Assembly: GCA_008360975.2 (NCBI GenBank)
Contig: CM039194.1
Location: 8,418,426-8,482,425 of the forward strand
Reading direction: 5' to 3'
Length of the DNA stretch: 64,000 nucleotides
From: Lichenostomus cassidix
Taxonomy: Eukaryota; Chordata; Aves; Passeriformes; Meliphagidae
This document shows, piece after piece, positions 1 through 13,100 of the stretch. Below the pieces are notes generated by a model that had not been told where the DNA came from, made no database searches, and saw only the letters and a list, made by a program, of their open reading frames with translations. Each line of letters starts with the position of its first letter. The first letter of the stretch is position 1. A program made the translations under genes and the position numbers.

Positions 1-916
1 AAAGGGTAGATTTAGCTTGGATATTGGGAAGAAAATCTTCCCTGTGATGGTTTTGAGACACTGATACTGGTTGTCCAGAGAAATTGTGCTCTACCCTATC
101 ACAGAGTTCAAATTCATCCTTTATTCTGGAGGTTTTGTGAACCTGCAGAGTACTCGATGCCTTAGATACTTCACTGTTTTTCTAAAATCTCAAGGATCGC
201 TTTTAAAGTGAAAGTGAGTGTTGTAAATGTGCTCATTTAAAAACAAACCCAGTTTTGTGCAAGTTTCTATATAATTGCCTTATACTTTGCAGTGACACAT
301 CTTGTTGTTCAAATTTTTGAATTTAAACAGAAAAATGATTTGCATGCTGGCTTAAGCGTTAAAAAAAGTGACTGAGCAACTACTCTGTAGAAACTGAGAA
401 TTTGAAACTACTTTTTTTTCCCCTTCCATCTGTTTAGAAATTTATTTTCATGCCATTACATCATTTAAACTTTACAGAAGGAATTAGTGCAAATGATTCC
501 TATGGAATTCTACTTTTTGTTGCTGGTATTCTCTTCTCTTTCACCATTGTCTTGTGTGTCTGCTCAGTGTGATGTCTGTGTTGCCATCTATTGCTGACAG
601 TAGAAATGTGTCCGCAGACATTGGGTAACCAGTGACATTGCTAAACTATATTGTTATTATTATTATTTTGTTAATACTGTAGACTCAGATTTTGAAAAAA
701 CGTTACATGAATTCACAAGAAAGAGTAAATGCTGTCAAATGAGAATCCAGTAGATTTCAGATTAACATGTTTTCCTCAGTGTTCAGAAAGGGAGCTGTTA
801 GAGATTCTAGTTTGACTTGTTGGTCACTGAATTTAATTATTTTTTAATTAGCTACCTCAGACCTTAAATCATTGAACTGAAGACACTGAACTCTCTGACT
901 GATCTTTTCTTTGTAG
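1..916 (+). other. Intron (3' part) upstream of the first visible RAPGEF6 exon
   Basis: AT-rich non-coding sequence ending in the acceptor TTTTCTTTGTAG before the exon at 917. It contains a short TTATTATTATTATT run near 650-670. I see no exon and no recognisable repeat in it. The preceding RAPGEF6 exon is outside the window. Confidence 0.7.
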
Positions 917-1100
917 GCTACAGAAAGTGAGATGGGAGATGTTGATTTAACGGGTCTTCCAGAGGCACCTGTGGACTCTGAAGATGAGGAAGAGGAGGAG
1001 GATGAAGATATTGACAGAACTTCTGATCCACTTCTAGGGCGAGATGTTGTCCGAGAGTGCCTTGAGAAAGAGCCTGCAGATAAAACGGATGATGACATTG
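917..1100 (+). CDS. RAPGEF6: RAPGEF6 exon: acidic linker before the second cNBD
   Basis: Phase-0 exon starting [11 protein letters not shown], after TTGTAG, and ending GACATTG before gtgagg. It encodes residues 1-61 of the visible product plus one base. The centre is strongly acidic ([15 protein letters not shown]) and is followed by [16 protein letters not shown], as in human RAPGEF6. It links the upstream N-terminal domain to the second cyclic-nucleotide-binding-like domain. The following 835-bp intron (1101-1935) holds an imperfect tandem duplication near 1210-1278. Confidence 0.95.
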
Positions 1101-4100
1101 GTGAGGAGAAACATACAGTAGTAAAATTGACATAAAACTGAACATCCCATAACATCTGCAAGAGAAGCATAACTGAAATCTGTTTAATGAATTCATGTTC
1201 AGTGTACATCTTAATAATTGAATGATGTCTCACATTGCTCAATTGATACTCTTAATTGAATGATGTCTTCTCTTGCTGTCTGAGAGAGTGTTTGTTCTGA
1301 GAATCTAAGTATTTTGAACGACAGTCTTCATGATGCTCAAGATGTGAAGTATTATGGTCATTGTATGTGTCGATGTAATGGGACAGGTAGCAAGGTAATT
1401 TTGACTGCCTGAAACTGTTGAATTAGCTATTAAATAGCAAAGAGAACATACTATTACTGAGTATAGGTATTCTTAACTGTAAACTGCAAAAGGGTTGAAA
1501 TGAACGTAATTTACTGCAGTGTTTAACTAGAAATGGGCATGTATTTCAGTAGCAAAATTTGCTTTCTGCTGTACTTCAGATTGCGTCTCTGAACACTGGA
1601 AAATCATTTCATGCTCCTGTCTAACTTATAATTACTGTACCTAAGGGTATTTTTAATTTTTCTAAATGTTTGAAGCTGAAGTGCTTTTACTTTTAGCTAG
1701 ACTGCTGCCCTGAGAGTCAATCAGAACACCAGCAAGGCTGTGGAGCTGAGTTCTGGCTGTTGATGACAAAGTGCATACTGGGCTCATTTAGCCACAGGCA
1801 CTAATGGGAAGTGTAACACCACTGAGCAATTTTCCCATGAATTTAACTGGAGTTTAATATACCTGTGGAGGGTAAGGAATCCAAGGAACCCCTGGGCCTT
1901 GCAGTCGTCATACCAATGTTTCCTTTGTCCAACAGAGCAATTACTGGAATTTATGCATCAACTCCCTGCCTTTGCGAACATGACCATGTCTGTGAGGAGA
2001 GAACTGTGCTCAGTGATGATCTTTGAAGTCGTAGAGCAAGCAGGAGCCATCATACTTGAAGACGGCCAGGAAGTAAGTCACTGCTTCCTCCACAGGTGTT
2101 AAATTGGTCAGTGGTCAGGCTCCCAGCGTAGGTGTCCTGAGTCACTGTCTTAAAATCTCTCTTCCTGCTTGGATCACGACATCTTGAATGGCATTTGCTG
2201 TTCATCTCTCCAAAAGGATGAGGGAGACTCATCTCTGGCAGTGACCAAATGGGTACCCAGGGAAAAGAATGTTCATTCTCACTAGATGATACAAATATAT
2301 CATAGCAATTGGCCTGCTGATTAAGAAAGCAATCTATTCATCAGCATTTCATCAGCATTCTGAAATGAATGAAAAAAAACTGAAAAGTATTCTTGTTTCA
2401 GTCTCCATCTTTTGCCTTACAGTGCACAGTTTTGGTGAATTAAATGTTGCAGAGAGGTGGTAGCATCAAACTGGAGACAACAAAAAAGAGCCTTTCTGAG
2501 ATAAGAGCTTACAAAAGTTGTTGAATTAGCTTCACTTTTTAATTTCTTTTTTTCTTTTACTTCCTCTAGCTTGATTCTTGGTATGTTATTTTAAATGGCA
2601 CAGTGGAAATCAGCTATCCTGATGGGAAGAGTGAGAGTCTCTGTATGGGAAATAGTTTTGGGATTACTCCATCTCTGGATAAACAGTATATGAATGGAGT
2701 GGTCAGGACCAAAGTAGATGATTGTCAGGTAAGGTTGCAATTCTATACAATTACCTCTTATTTTTAAGCATCTAATAAAAGAAAACAGGTTGGAACACAT
2801 CCAGAGGAGGCTACAAAGGTGCTCTGAGAGCTGGAGTCCTTCTGCTGTGGGGACGTGCTGGGAGAGTTGGGATTGTTCAGCATGGTGATGGGGATACATT
2901 TGTGTTTTAGATACTTAACTCACAATCTGTTGTTGTCCTTGGGGACAGTTCGTGTGTATAGCCCAGCAAGACTACTGGAGGATTTTGAACCATGTGGAAA
3001 AAAACACTCATAAAGTGGAGGAAGAAGGAGAAATTGTGATGGTAAAGGAGCACAGGGAGCTGGATCGCAGTGGAACCAGAAAAGGACACATAGTTATCAA
3101 GGTGAATGCCTTCCTATGTTTTCCATTAATCTATTAAACTTTTATTTATTTGTAAATAAATACAATTCTAGTTTGAATCTAGAATACACACTCCGTTTTG
3201 TCTGTGTCTGCTCAAAAGACTCGATTGGAAGGACTGTGTATTACATTCTAAATTTACTTCCATTTCCCCTTCAATAAAGTTAGACCTGTTCAACACACAC
3301 ATTGAGTTTTGTATTGGGACCACCCTTTGGGCATTTTTATGACCTTTTTTTTTTTGTAATCTGAAAGAGGAACTTAAATGGTTTATTAAAAATAAAATTA
3401 AGGGAAGTTACTAATTGTTTTAGCCAGGTGTTACCTATGCAAAACATCAGGGCTGAGAGAACCAGGAGGATTTGATTTAAACATGTTGGTGTGTTTTCTC
3501 CTGAGTTGGCCATAACTGAACTTTCTAAAGGGATTATACTGTTCATGTGGGTTTATGTTGAAATTCTCTTTAGAGAGAGGCAGTGATGAGAGATATCAGC
3601 TATTTTTTTCATTTGCTTTTTTAAGGCAACACCCGAGAGACTCATCATGCACTTAATAGAGGAACATTCTATTGTGGATCCAACCTACATCGAAGATTTT
3701 CTTTTAACATACAGAACATTTCTAACAAGTCCCTTGGAAGTTGGAAATAAACTCTTGGAATGGTTCACAGTGGACAGCCTCAGGGATAAGGTTGGTTGGA
3801 GTCTAAGAGATTAATATTTCTGATGAAAATGTATTCAAATTGATCTCTTTTTGTATTGCTGATGAAGTAGGATAAATAAAAGCAGCATCCATTCTATGTA
3901 ACTGTGTGCACATTCATGAAAAACCTTGATAGTCTGGAACTTGTATCATGCCAATTTGTTGATTCTTAGCCAATGTTTTTATGTGCTCTAGCCTTGAGCT
4001 AGGGAAACCCAACATACTGTCAAAACACTAGATGTTTTGTATAGGAAATTGTCCGGGGTCTGCTGTGGTTTTTCCTTCTCTTCTTACCTCTTTCCATGCT

Positions 4101-7100
4101 TTTCATTATGGCAACTATTGGTTTTTAATAAAAGCAAAGATAAAGAGAAGTGTGTCAGCAAACAAAAGCTGAAACTGTATAATTTTAGAAGAGAAACTGC
4201 TATAGACTTAGATTTTTTGGTATAATATGGATGGATTGTATAATTGTTTGACTGAGTTTGTCATGAATGGTAGTAACTCTGTAGTACCTACAGAAACAAT
4301 CTGAAGATTTAACTAAAACTTCTTAGAAGAAAGCTTTTTATTATCATAACTAGAACCTTCTTTAAAGAAATCATTAGGATGCTTTAAAAGGTACTTTTCA
4401 TGAACAGCATGAAGAGTGTAAGGAAGGCTTAGCTGAAGATGCATTTATGCACCAGTAGGTAGTGGGTGATATAGCCAGTATTCTTTAGGTATAAAAATAC
4501 TTGGGTTTTTTTATTTTTCATTTGCTTCCACAAATAAAGGACAAGATGATGTCAAGTGTAAATGTCTTTCCTGTCAGATACAGTAGTCTGTCGTATGTTC
4601 CTCTGCTATGTCCAGGTATTCTTTTGTGCTTATAGATTAAAGCTTATAGGAGAAGAATCATAGGTACCTTTTTATATATAAATAATCTGTTTTGGTTTTG
4701 CAGGTTACCAGAGTAGTCTTACTGTGGGTGAACAATCATTTTAATGACTTTGAAGGAGATCCTGCCATGACTCGATTCCTGGAGGAATTTGAAAAGAACT
4801 TGGAGGATACGGTAGGAGCAAAAAAGAATTTAGTGTTGCATTTTCTAGTACTACATATTCAGTTTCCCAGTGTTACCAGTGCCTAACAGCTGTAGTCTGT
4901 AGCAGTTAATAGGTGGCTTTTAACATTGGACATATTTGTTCTTAATTATAAATTTAGATATAAAAGCCATGTAAAGTAATATCTATGGCACTCATGTAGG
5001 AATTTCTGCATTTCTGCAAAAGAGGGCAAGGTTTATTTAGTAAGATCTGAAAATATAGCATCAAAAATCCATTTCCTGACATTTGCGGTATTTTTCATAA
5101 CTGTTTCTCTGTTTCTGATCAAAGAAACATTGCGCTGCATTTTGTGTCTTCTGTGTTACAGAAAATGAAAGGCCATCTCAGATTGCTGAATATTGCCTGT
5201 GCTGCCAAAGCAAAATGGAGACAAATCACTCTGCAGAAACCTTCCAGAGATTCTCCCCTGTTTTTCAGCCTTCTTGGAGGCAGTGACAAGGGGTTTGGTA
5301 TTTTTGTAGAAACTGTGGAGATAGGCAGTAAAGCAGCAGAAGCTGGACTGAAGCGTGGTGATCAGGTAAAAACAATTATGTTAATTTAAAATATTCTGGT
5401 TCACCCACCCGTTGGTTGTTCTCCGCAGAATTGTTATGCTGTATACTAAAATCAAACCACTGGCAAGTGGTCACTTGGGAATGTCACAGCTTCCATTTTT
5501 ATTTGTTTAATGGTTTCTATTAAATAGTTTTCAAAATGTGTAAAATATTTAAATATTCCAAAAACAGAATTGGAAAAGAAACCAATTTATGGTTATTTTA
5601 GGAAACTTCCTGATTGGAAATATGGTTATGTTGAAACCATCAAATTGTTTTGTGGAATTGATTCCCACCTGATGTGTTTGAGCCCAGCTACCTGAGGCAG
5701 GTGGCATGTTGAAAAGTCACACTCAGTGAAAATCTAGCTTTTAAAGTGATATCAGTTCCGTGGTTCATGATCCACCGTTTTTGATTAATTGCAAGAATGT
5801 TATGTTATCATAGAAAATAAACTTAATTAAAGTATTTGTCAAGTAAAAATGGAAGTCCTGACTTATTTACAGGATATAACTTCTCTGACAGGATGAAAAT
5901 AGTTATTTTACAAGGAATGTTTTCATTCTGTAGCTGCTGTAAAGATGATAAGGTGATTTCTGGGAAGCTCTGTGCCTGTATTATCACCTTTGTATTTGTA
6001 AGTCTGTCAGATAGATGTTCTCCTAATAGCCCAATTTTTATTTCTTTAAGATAATGGAAGTAAACGGACAGAATTTTGAGAACATTACCTTTGTAAAAGC
6101 TCTGGAAATCTTAAGGAATAACACACATCTCTCCATTACTGTAAAAACAAACATTTTTGGTGAGTAGATTTTATATATGATATATTTTTGTGTGTCAAGG
6201 AAAAACTCCACTCCTTCTGGCTCTACAAGTGCAGTAGGATTCCACCTTTTTTTTCCCAGCTTGCTCTTGGGGTGAGAAGTTGTGCAGGAGTTCCCTCTCT
6301 GTGCCTCTATTTGCCTGGATAAGTTCTCATGTGCCAAGGGCTGCACGTTGAGGGGCACAGAGCCAACACAGGCAGCTCTTCACTCCCTGAGAAATCCTCA
6401 GATAACTGTTTAAGCTGCTTTAGTGTCCCTCCATGGAACAGGGCTGAAACAAAGCCAAGGGATCTGGACCAAAACATTTTTGCCAAGAAATGGCGAAAAT
6501 GTAAAACTGGGATTTTGTAAAACTTTTTATAATGGCTGTAAGAATGAGAGGATAAATTGCCTTTATATCTAAAATTGAAAAGGGCATATAAAAAGTGGTA
6601 TGGCATATAAATATTGGTTTTTAATTGTCATCATGAATATAAACACCTAAATACCTCTTTAAAATCTCAGTCAAATAATCTGTTCTTTTTCCATAATCCT
6701 GTTCAGGCAACAGAATAACCAGAGCTATAGAAAGGAGACTGTGTACAGGATAGTTCCTACCCTCCATAGTTACATCCATATCTTCTGATGGTTTTCTTTT
6801 CCTATTTCCTTCCTTCAGTTAGCTGCCCTTGCTCACTATTGATTTTCTTTTCAATTATTATTCTATGTTTATCACTGTGCAGCTAAAAAGGTTCAAGCCT
6901 TCGGCAGTTGATTATTAGCATAATTCCAAAAAAAAAAAAAAAAAAAGCTCTAAACAACTACAGTAACCAGTGGTCCAGATTAATGTGAAATAACATGAAA
7001 TGAAGCATCACTATAACTGAGACACTGATAGGTTGTTCATTTGTTTTGTAAATGTAAGCAACCTGCATTTACGATTGGGTTCTAATCTCTTCCTGCTAGC

Positions 7101-10100
7101 TGATAGAATTTCAAGGTGATTTCTCTAATAAGTTTTAATGAATTAATGTCTTGAAGCTTTTTTCAACAGTAATACTTGTTATCTTGACTTATTAATTGAG
7201 TCCTAAGTATCTGGTGCTGACAATGAGCAATTCCTGTTGTTCTGTTCAATTCTATACTGGGAAAGCTTGTAGCCTTTTATGATATATAATAGAAATGTAC
7301 CATTTAATTGGACTTCCTGTACAGAAGGTCTTGGTTGCTTGCTCATATAAACAATCTGAGTAACTTGCTGTTTACAGTTCTGCATTATTCCAGTATCACC
7401 ATATTTTCAGCAGAAAATACTGGATTTCTAACTTGAAAGATTTCACATGATTTTTAAAAGATCTTTAAAGAAGTAATTAATGTTGACAATTTGAACATTT
7501 TTTTCACCTTATATATATGGAAAGAAACAGAACAAAAACCCTATAATTTCCATGGAATTCTGTCTTTGAGAATGTCAGTGTTGGTTATAGACTAGCTTAG
7601 TTTCATGAATGTAGTAGGAAATTTGGTGCAGCTTCTGTTCAGTAGAGTCACTAAAAGCAAACAAAGACAGTTTGGGAAAATATCAGTCTGTGTTGCAGTT
7701 ACTCTTGAAGAAGCATCTGCACTCCATTACCTAAAAGATGCAAAGAAAAAAGCCAATAAATACATAGTGCTGATTGCCCTGAATGCAATGCTTATTTATT
7801 ACCTCTCTGGGATGTGGGAAGCAAAAGGTTTGAGGAGAAAGGAAGAATTCACTGTGAAGTTCTGAGTGTGCAAAGGTTACTCACAATTACTGTATCTTCT
7901 CTTACAGTGTTTAAGGAGCTGCTCTGCAGGATAGGACAGGAGAAGAATGGAATTCCACATATTCCAAAAATTGCAGAAAAGAAAAACAACCGTTATTCTA
8001 TCCCAGATATGCCTGGAGATGTGGAACAGATGTTTCCCCGTGAAAAAGGAAACAAAAAAATGAAAGCAAACACTGTATCTGGTGGGAGAAACAGAATCAG
8101 GAAAATTTTAGACAAGACCCGTTTCAGCATCTTGCCTCCGAAACTTTTCAGGTTTGTCAGATTCTTCTGTCCAAAAGTAATTGTTCCTTATCAGGTTGTG
8201 ATATTTTAATCATAAAATGGTTGGAAGGGAGCTTAAAGACTATCTCATTCAAACCTCTGCCATGGAAAGGGACACCTTCCTCTAGACCAGGTTGGGGCAA
8301 GCCCCATCCAGCCTGGCCTACAGCCCTTCCAGGGATGGGGCAGCCACAGCTTCTCTGGGCAAGCTGTGCCAGGGCCTCAGCACCCTCACAGGGAGGAATT
8401 TCTGCCCAACATCTAGCTAAAACCTACCCTCCTTCAGCCTCGGGCCATTAAGAGATACCAATTGCTCTGTATTTCTACTCATTATGTCAATGTTGCTTAT
8501 GTTTTTCAAAAAAAACAAGGCATCTGCCTCATGAATGCAGAACAAGACTAAAATATCCTTTCTCTCCCAATGAACACTTTCAAATCTTTTTTCCCTGTCT
8601 TGTTTTGAAAGCCTGTCTACATAATGTAATTAAAACAGCTGAACACCATTATTTTTCTGAGTTTCATTCATCTCAAGGTGAATAGGTGGAGTTTAATGCA
8701 GCTAATTGAACCAGAACTGTTTTGCAGTGATGGCAGCGTGAGCCAGTCCCAGGATGACAGCATCGTGGGGACGCGGCAGTGCCGGCACAGCCTGGCCATC
8801 ATGCCCATTCCAGGCACCCTCTCGTCCAGCAGCCCTGACCTTCTGCAGCCCACAACCAGCATTCTGGATTTCTCTAACCCTTCAGGTAAAATGGCAGCTT
8901 GAGGTTGATTTACAGGATGGTTACCAGGGCCGCTGGGTCAGGGAGAAAATTGCAACTTTTACCAGCACCACTCGTGCTTAGTGCTTGTTGCCTGTTCATC
9001 CTGTGGGCCTAATAGGGCCACACTGGAGATGGACTGAAAATCCACAAAGCCTGGACCTCTCTTGTCTGCTTTTTTTAGGTAATGCGACACTTACTTCTTT
9101 TTACAAAGAAATGTATTTTGCCACTTTTGAGAGCCGTTGATTTACTGGAGTAAATTGGCTCTGGTGGAAGGAGATTGGCTGTACCTTTCTCCTTTGCCAT
9201 CACTCCCCAATGCTTTGACTTGTCCATCCTTCCATGTTTCAGTATATATTTCAAGCAGTATTGTGGATAGAACAGGACTGCCATGGTGCCAGCACAGTGA
9301 TGTTAATGTTTCATGTTTTACAAACATTATGTATATTCAACAGTATGTCTAAAAGCCTTAAAAATGTTTTGAGATGTGTGGTCTGGGCTTTCATTGCTGT
9401 TGCTGTAGGAATCCAGTTTATGGGGTGGCTGCAGGAGGCATTTGTCGTGATATGCAGCTGCTTGTAAACATGTCAAGTCAATCTTTTTCCCTATTTTAAG
9501 TGTAAGTTCTGTACATAATTATGTATTTTGTGAAATGTCTTGTGACTGTGACTTATGTTTACATAAATTTTCAGATTTCCCCTTTAAAAGGGATGTGCAC
9601 AAATGTATTGTATCAGGTGCACAAATATCCATAGCAAAAAAAAGTTCCCTTCTTGCTGCAATTCCAGGTCCTTGCTGTCTGCATGAGAGCTACACATGTT
9701 TTTCTAAAAATCTTCATTTAATACTATGCAAGTTACTGCTTAATATGAAATGGTGGTAACTAGTTCATCTTGGAATCACTCAGAATCACAGAATGATTGG
9801 GGTTGGAAAGGACCTTTAATGGTCATCTATTCTAACCCCCCCGCCATGGGCAGGGACATCTTCATCTGGATCACTTACCTTTGCTTTAGGCTTACTATGA
9901 CAAATACACTGCCATGTTTGAATGTCAGAGAAAACTAAATTATTTCTGACAGTGTACACTTGATAAGTTTTGTAAGCATCTCAGTCTTGATTTGGTGTTG
10001 ACACAGTTTTTTCTTTTTCTCCTGCCTGCAGCTGTTGGGTTTTACTGTAAGTATCCTCATGTACAGCATCCTGTAGACCTTAATATTGCATGGCTTGCCT

Positions 10101-13100
10101 GTAAATTTAACACTATCAGACATTGCACTGACATAGTTATTACTGAAGGGCATTGGATAGCCCTGTGCCCTGCAATCTTCCTTAAATAAAACAAATCCAC
10201 AGGTTCCTGTACGGGCACAGACAGTGCTGTGCTGAGGCTGAGACCTGCATTTTATTCCCATTTCTGTCCCAGACACACTGAATGACCTTTGGTAGGTTCC
10301 TCTGCTTCTCTATGGCCTTGCTTTAAAGGGATGAAGTTGCTTATATCTCTTTCACAGAGCTGAAGTTTCAGAGGATAACATAGTTTCAGATTTAGTTTGT
10401 TCTTCTATTGTACTCTATAACTAAAACTCAATGCATGCAAACTTGAAATGTGCTTTGTATTGTCAAAATGAGCTGAATAATGCATAAAAAAACCTTAATT
10501 TAATAATTAATGTTTGCCTGCTTAAAAGCAAAGACCATGAAGACAGAAATATGCCTGTAATTTATGTTTCCCTCATCTGTCAGAAGTTGTATTGTTTTGG
10601 TTGCATGGGTTTTTTTTTTTTACTTTTTCCTTTTTTCTCCTCAATTAAATTTCAGTTTTTATTGTACACTTTGACTGTGTTCTGATTTTTAGGTATGTTG
10701 ATACCAAAGTATAGATGTTTCCCTCTTCTATTTATTAATTATGACTTTTATGAGTGCAGGCACTTCCCTAATTATTCAATATGTCAGTTTCACCACTTTT
10801 ATTCTGCAATAAGTACAAAATACTTACTTCTCCCTTATATTGCCCCTATTCATATATATATATATATAGAACTTTTCCAATTCAGCTGGTCCCCAGCTTC
10901 TGATGAGAATGTTCTAGTAATGTGTTAATAATAATCATGAAAATGTTAGAGGAATTAGCTTTCAATCAGATTTTTTTTAGTCCATGTTTTCTCCCAACTT
11001 CAAATTTTTTTACAACTTTCTTTTTTCCAATGGGTGGAACCTTTGGTGCTGGATCATAGATTACCTGCTTACTTTTTACTCTGAAATTCCTTCTACTTGA
11101 CATCATAACACCATTAAGTCCTGACACAAGAAAAATTAACCCCAAGGTTACTGCCCCCAAAGATCTTTATTGCCTCCTTAAGCAGTGGATTGTGATAGAG
11201 GAAAATCAATGTATAGGCAGTGGGGTGAGCAGCATCTAAAACTGTGCTCAGGGAGCTGCTGCTGGGAGCGCCTGGAGGACATGGATGCTGTGCCCAGCAG
11301 GATGATTGCCTGGGCTGGTTCCCCTTGGGCAGAGGGACACCTGCTCCTCACTGGTGCTCCAGGGCAGCTCACGTGCCTCTGTCCATGGATTTGGCACTTA
11401 GCACTCAGTTTTTAAGGGCTGGACAAATAGCAGTGAGAGAAGGGAAGGGCTGTTTGCAGGCTGCTGCTTTAATGACAGCCCTTCCCTTCCCTCACTGGCG
11501 ATCTCTGATGCCGGAGTTATGGCTCATCTGCCTCCGGTGTGGTTTTGGAGAGCTTCAGACTCTGAAGCCTTGACTGAGGGCTCAGCAGCAGCCTCCCACC
11601 TTCTCAGGTCTGCAGAAAACTTGTGAAGTTTTAGACTTCAGAGTCTAGGGAAGGGGAAAACTGGGCTTCCCTGTGCTTGAAATTAACGTGCATTTTGACT
11701 CTTGACTTTTTTTTTAAAAATCAGTTTTATTTTGAAAATCAAAGTTTCTGTAATAACTAATAGAGCAAATTATTTGCAGTCATTGAGCTGTGGATTAAAC
11801 ACGTGTTTCTGTAGATATTTATTTCCTGCTGTACGCTGCCTCAGATAAAGCTGTTCTCTAATGCATTTATAATACATAAAATGTGCTATAAATAAGTACA
11901 CCAGCCAAAGAATTAACTGCTGGCAGCAACTTAGTTCCTTCAGGGGAAAGAGCGAGTGTAAAAGCTTGCAGCTAGTTCTGGGAGCGACCAAATCTCCTTT
12001 CCTCTTCACATCCTCCCAACTTCAAGCCCATCCATCCGTGCTCCGTGGCTTCCCATCCCTGGGAAGCATGCCCTGGCATGTGTGTGGATCTGGCTCTCAC
12101 AGACACGAGAGAGCCAAAGAAAGAATGGTGCTGCCAAAGTTTTTAAGACATGCTGGGAAGGAGCGATGCACTGCCTAGTTACATACCTGGATGTCTTGTA
12201 CTTTGATTGTGGTCATGGGATAGTAGAGTAATTGAGTTGAAGAAAAGCGGAGAGGAGGAGAGTCTTCTTTTTTCCTCACAAAGATGAAGAAAAAACCAGA
12301 ATATTTAAATATTTTTCAAAACCAGTATGGTGGATTTTTTCCCCAGCAACTGGTTGCTTTTGCTTCCTGATGATTAAATGAGACAGTAAATCATAGACTC
12401 CCAGAATGGTGTGGTTTGCAAGGGACCTTAAAGATCATCTAGTTCCATCCACCACCCTCCACTAGACCAGGTTGTTCCAAGCCCCATCCAGACTGGTGCT
12501 GAACACCTCCAGGGATGGAGCATCTGCAACCTCTGTGGGCAACCTGTGCCAGGGCCTCACCACCCTCACAGGGAGGAATTTCTAATATCCTATCTTAACC
12601 TGCCCTTCTTCAGCTTAAGCCAGTTCCCCTTGTTCTATCACATGCCCTTGTGAAAAGTCTCTCTCCAAATGACCTTGTGTTTTTTCAAAGCAAAAGTAAC
12701 TTCATCCATTAAAGGTGTTACACTCTTTTTTTAGATATTCCAGATCAAGTGATACGAGTTTTCAAGGCGGATCAGCAGAGTTGTTACATCATCATCAGCA
12801 AAGACACTACAGCAAAGGAGGTGGTGAGTCACGCTGTGCACGAGTTCAACCTGACAGGAGCCCCAGAGACCTATTCCCTGTGCGAGGTGTCCGTCAGCCC
12901 CGAGGGGGTCATCAAACAGCGCAGGCTCCCGGATCAGTTCTCCAAGCTGGCTGACAGGATTCAGCTCAATGGACGGTAAATGTGCCCTTTTGTTGGTTGG
13001 GTTTTGTTTGGCTTTCGGGATTGAAGCGTTGTGGAGTAATTAAGGTTGGAAAAGACTTCTAAGATTGTCAAGTCCAACATTTTAGTTAAAATAGAGTCTG

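Larger units (their letters stand above)
8886..12734 (+). other. RAPGEF6 intron with two CR1 fragments
   Basis: This 3.85-kb intron holds CR1 fragments (about 9771-9872 and 12392-12670), a short AT dinucleotide run near 10852-10868 and a GC-richer patch near 11170-11570 that I do not recognise. Open frames in that patch look like chance. No exon with credible splice sites and similarity was found. Confidence 0.7.

Noticed and set aside
844..1242. 132-codon minus-strand frame with a poly-Ser tract
   Set aside because: Exact antisense shadow of the acidic RAPGEF6 exon at 917-1100, whose GAA/GAG/GAT codons read as Ser-rich on the opposite strand.
10966..11160. 64-codon minus-strand frame with a hydrophobic start and Lys-rich end, resembling a small membrane protein
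   Set aside because: It lacks a true ATG at the start (TTG), no family could be named, and no splice partner or poly(A) context was found. Left unannotated within the intron.
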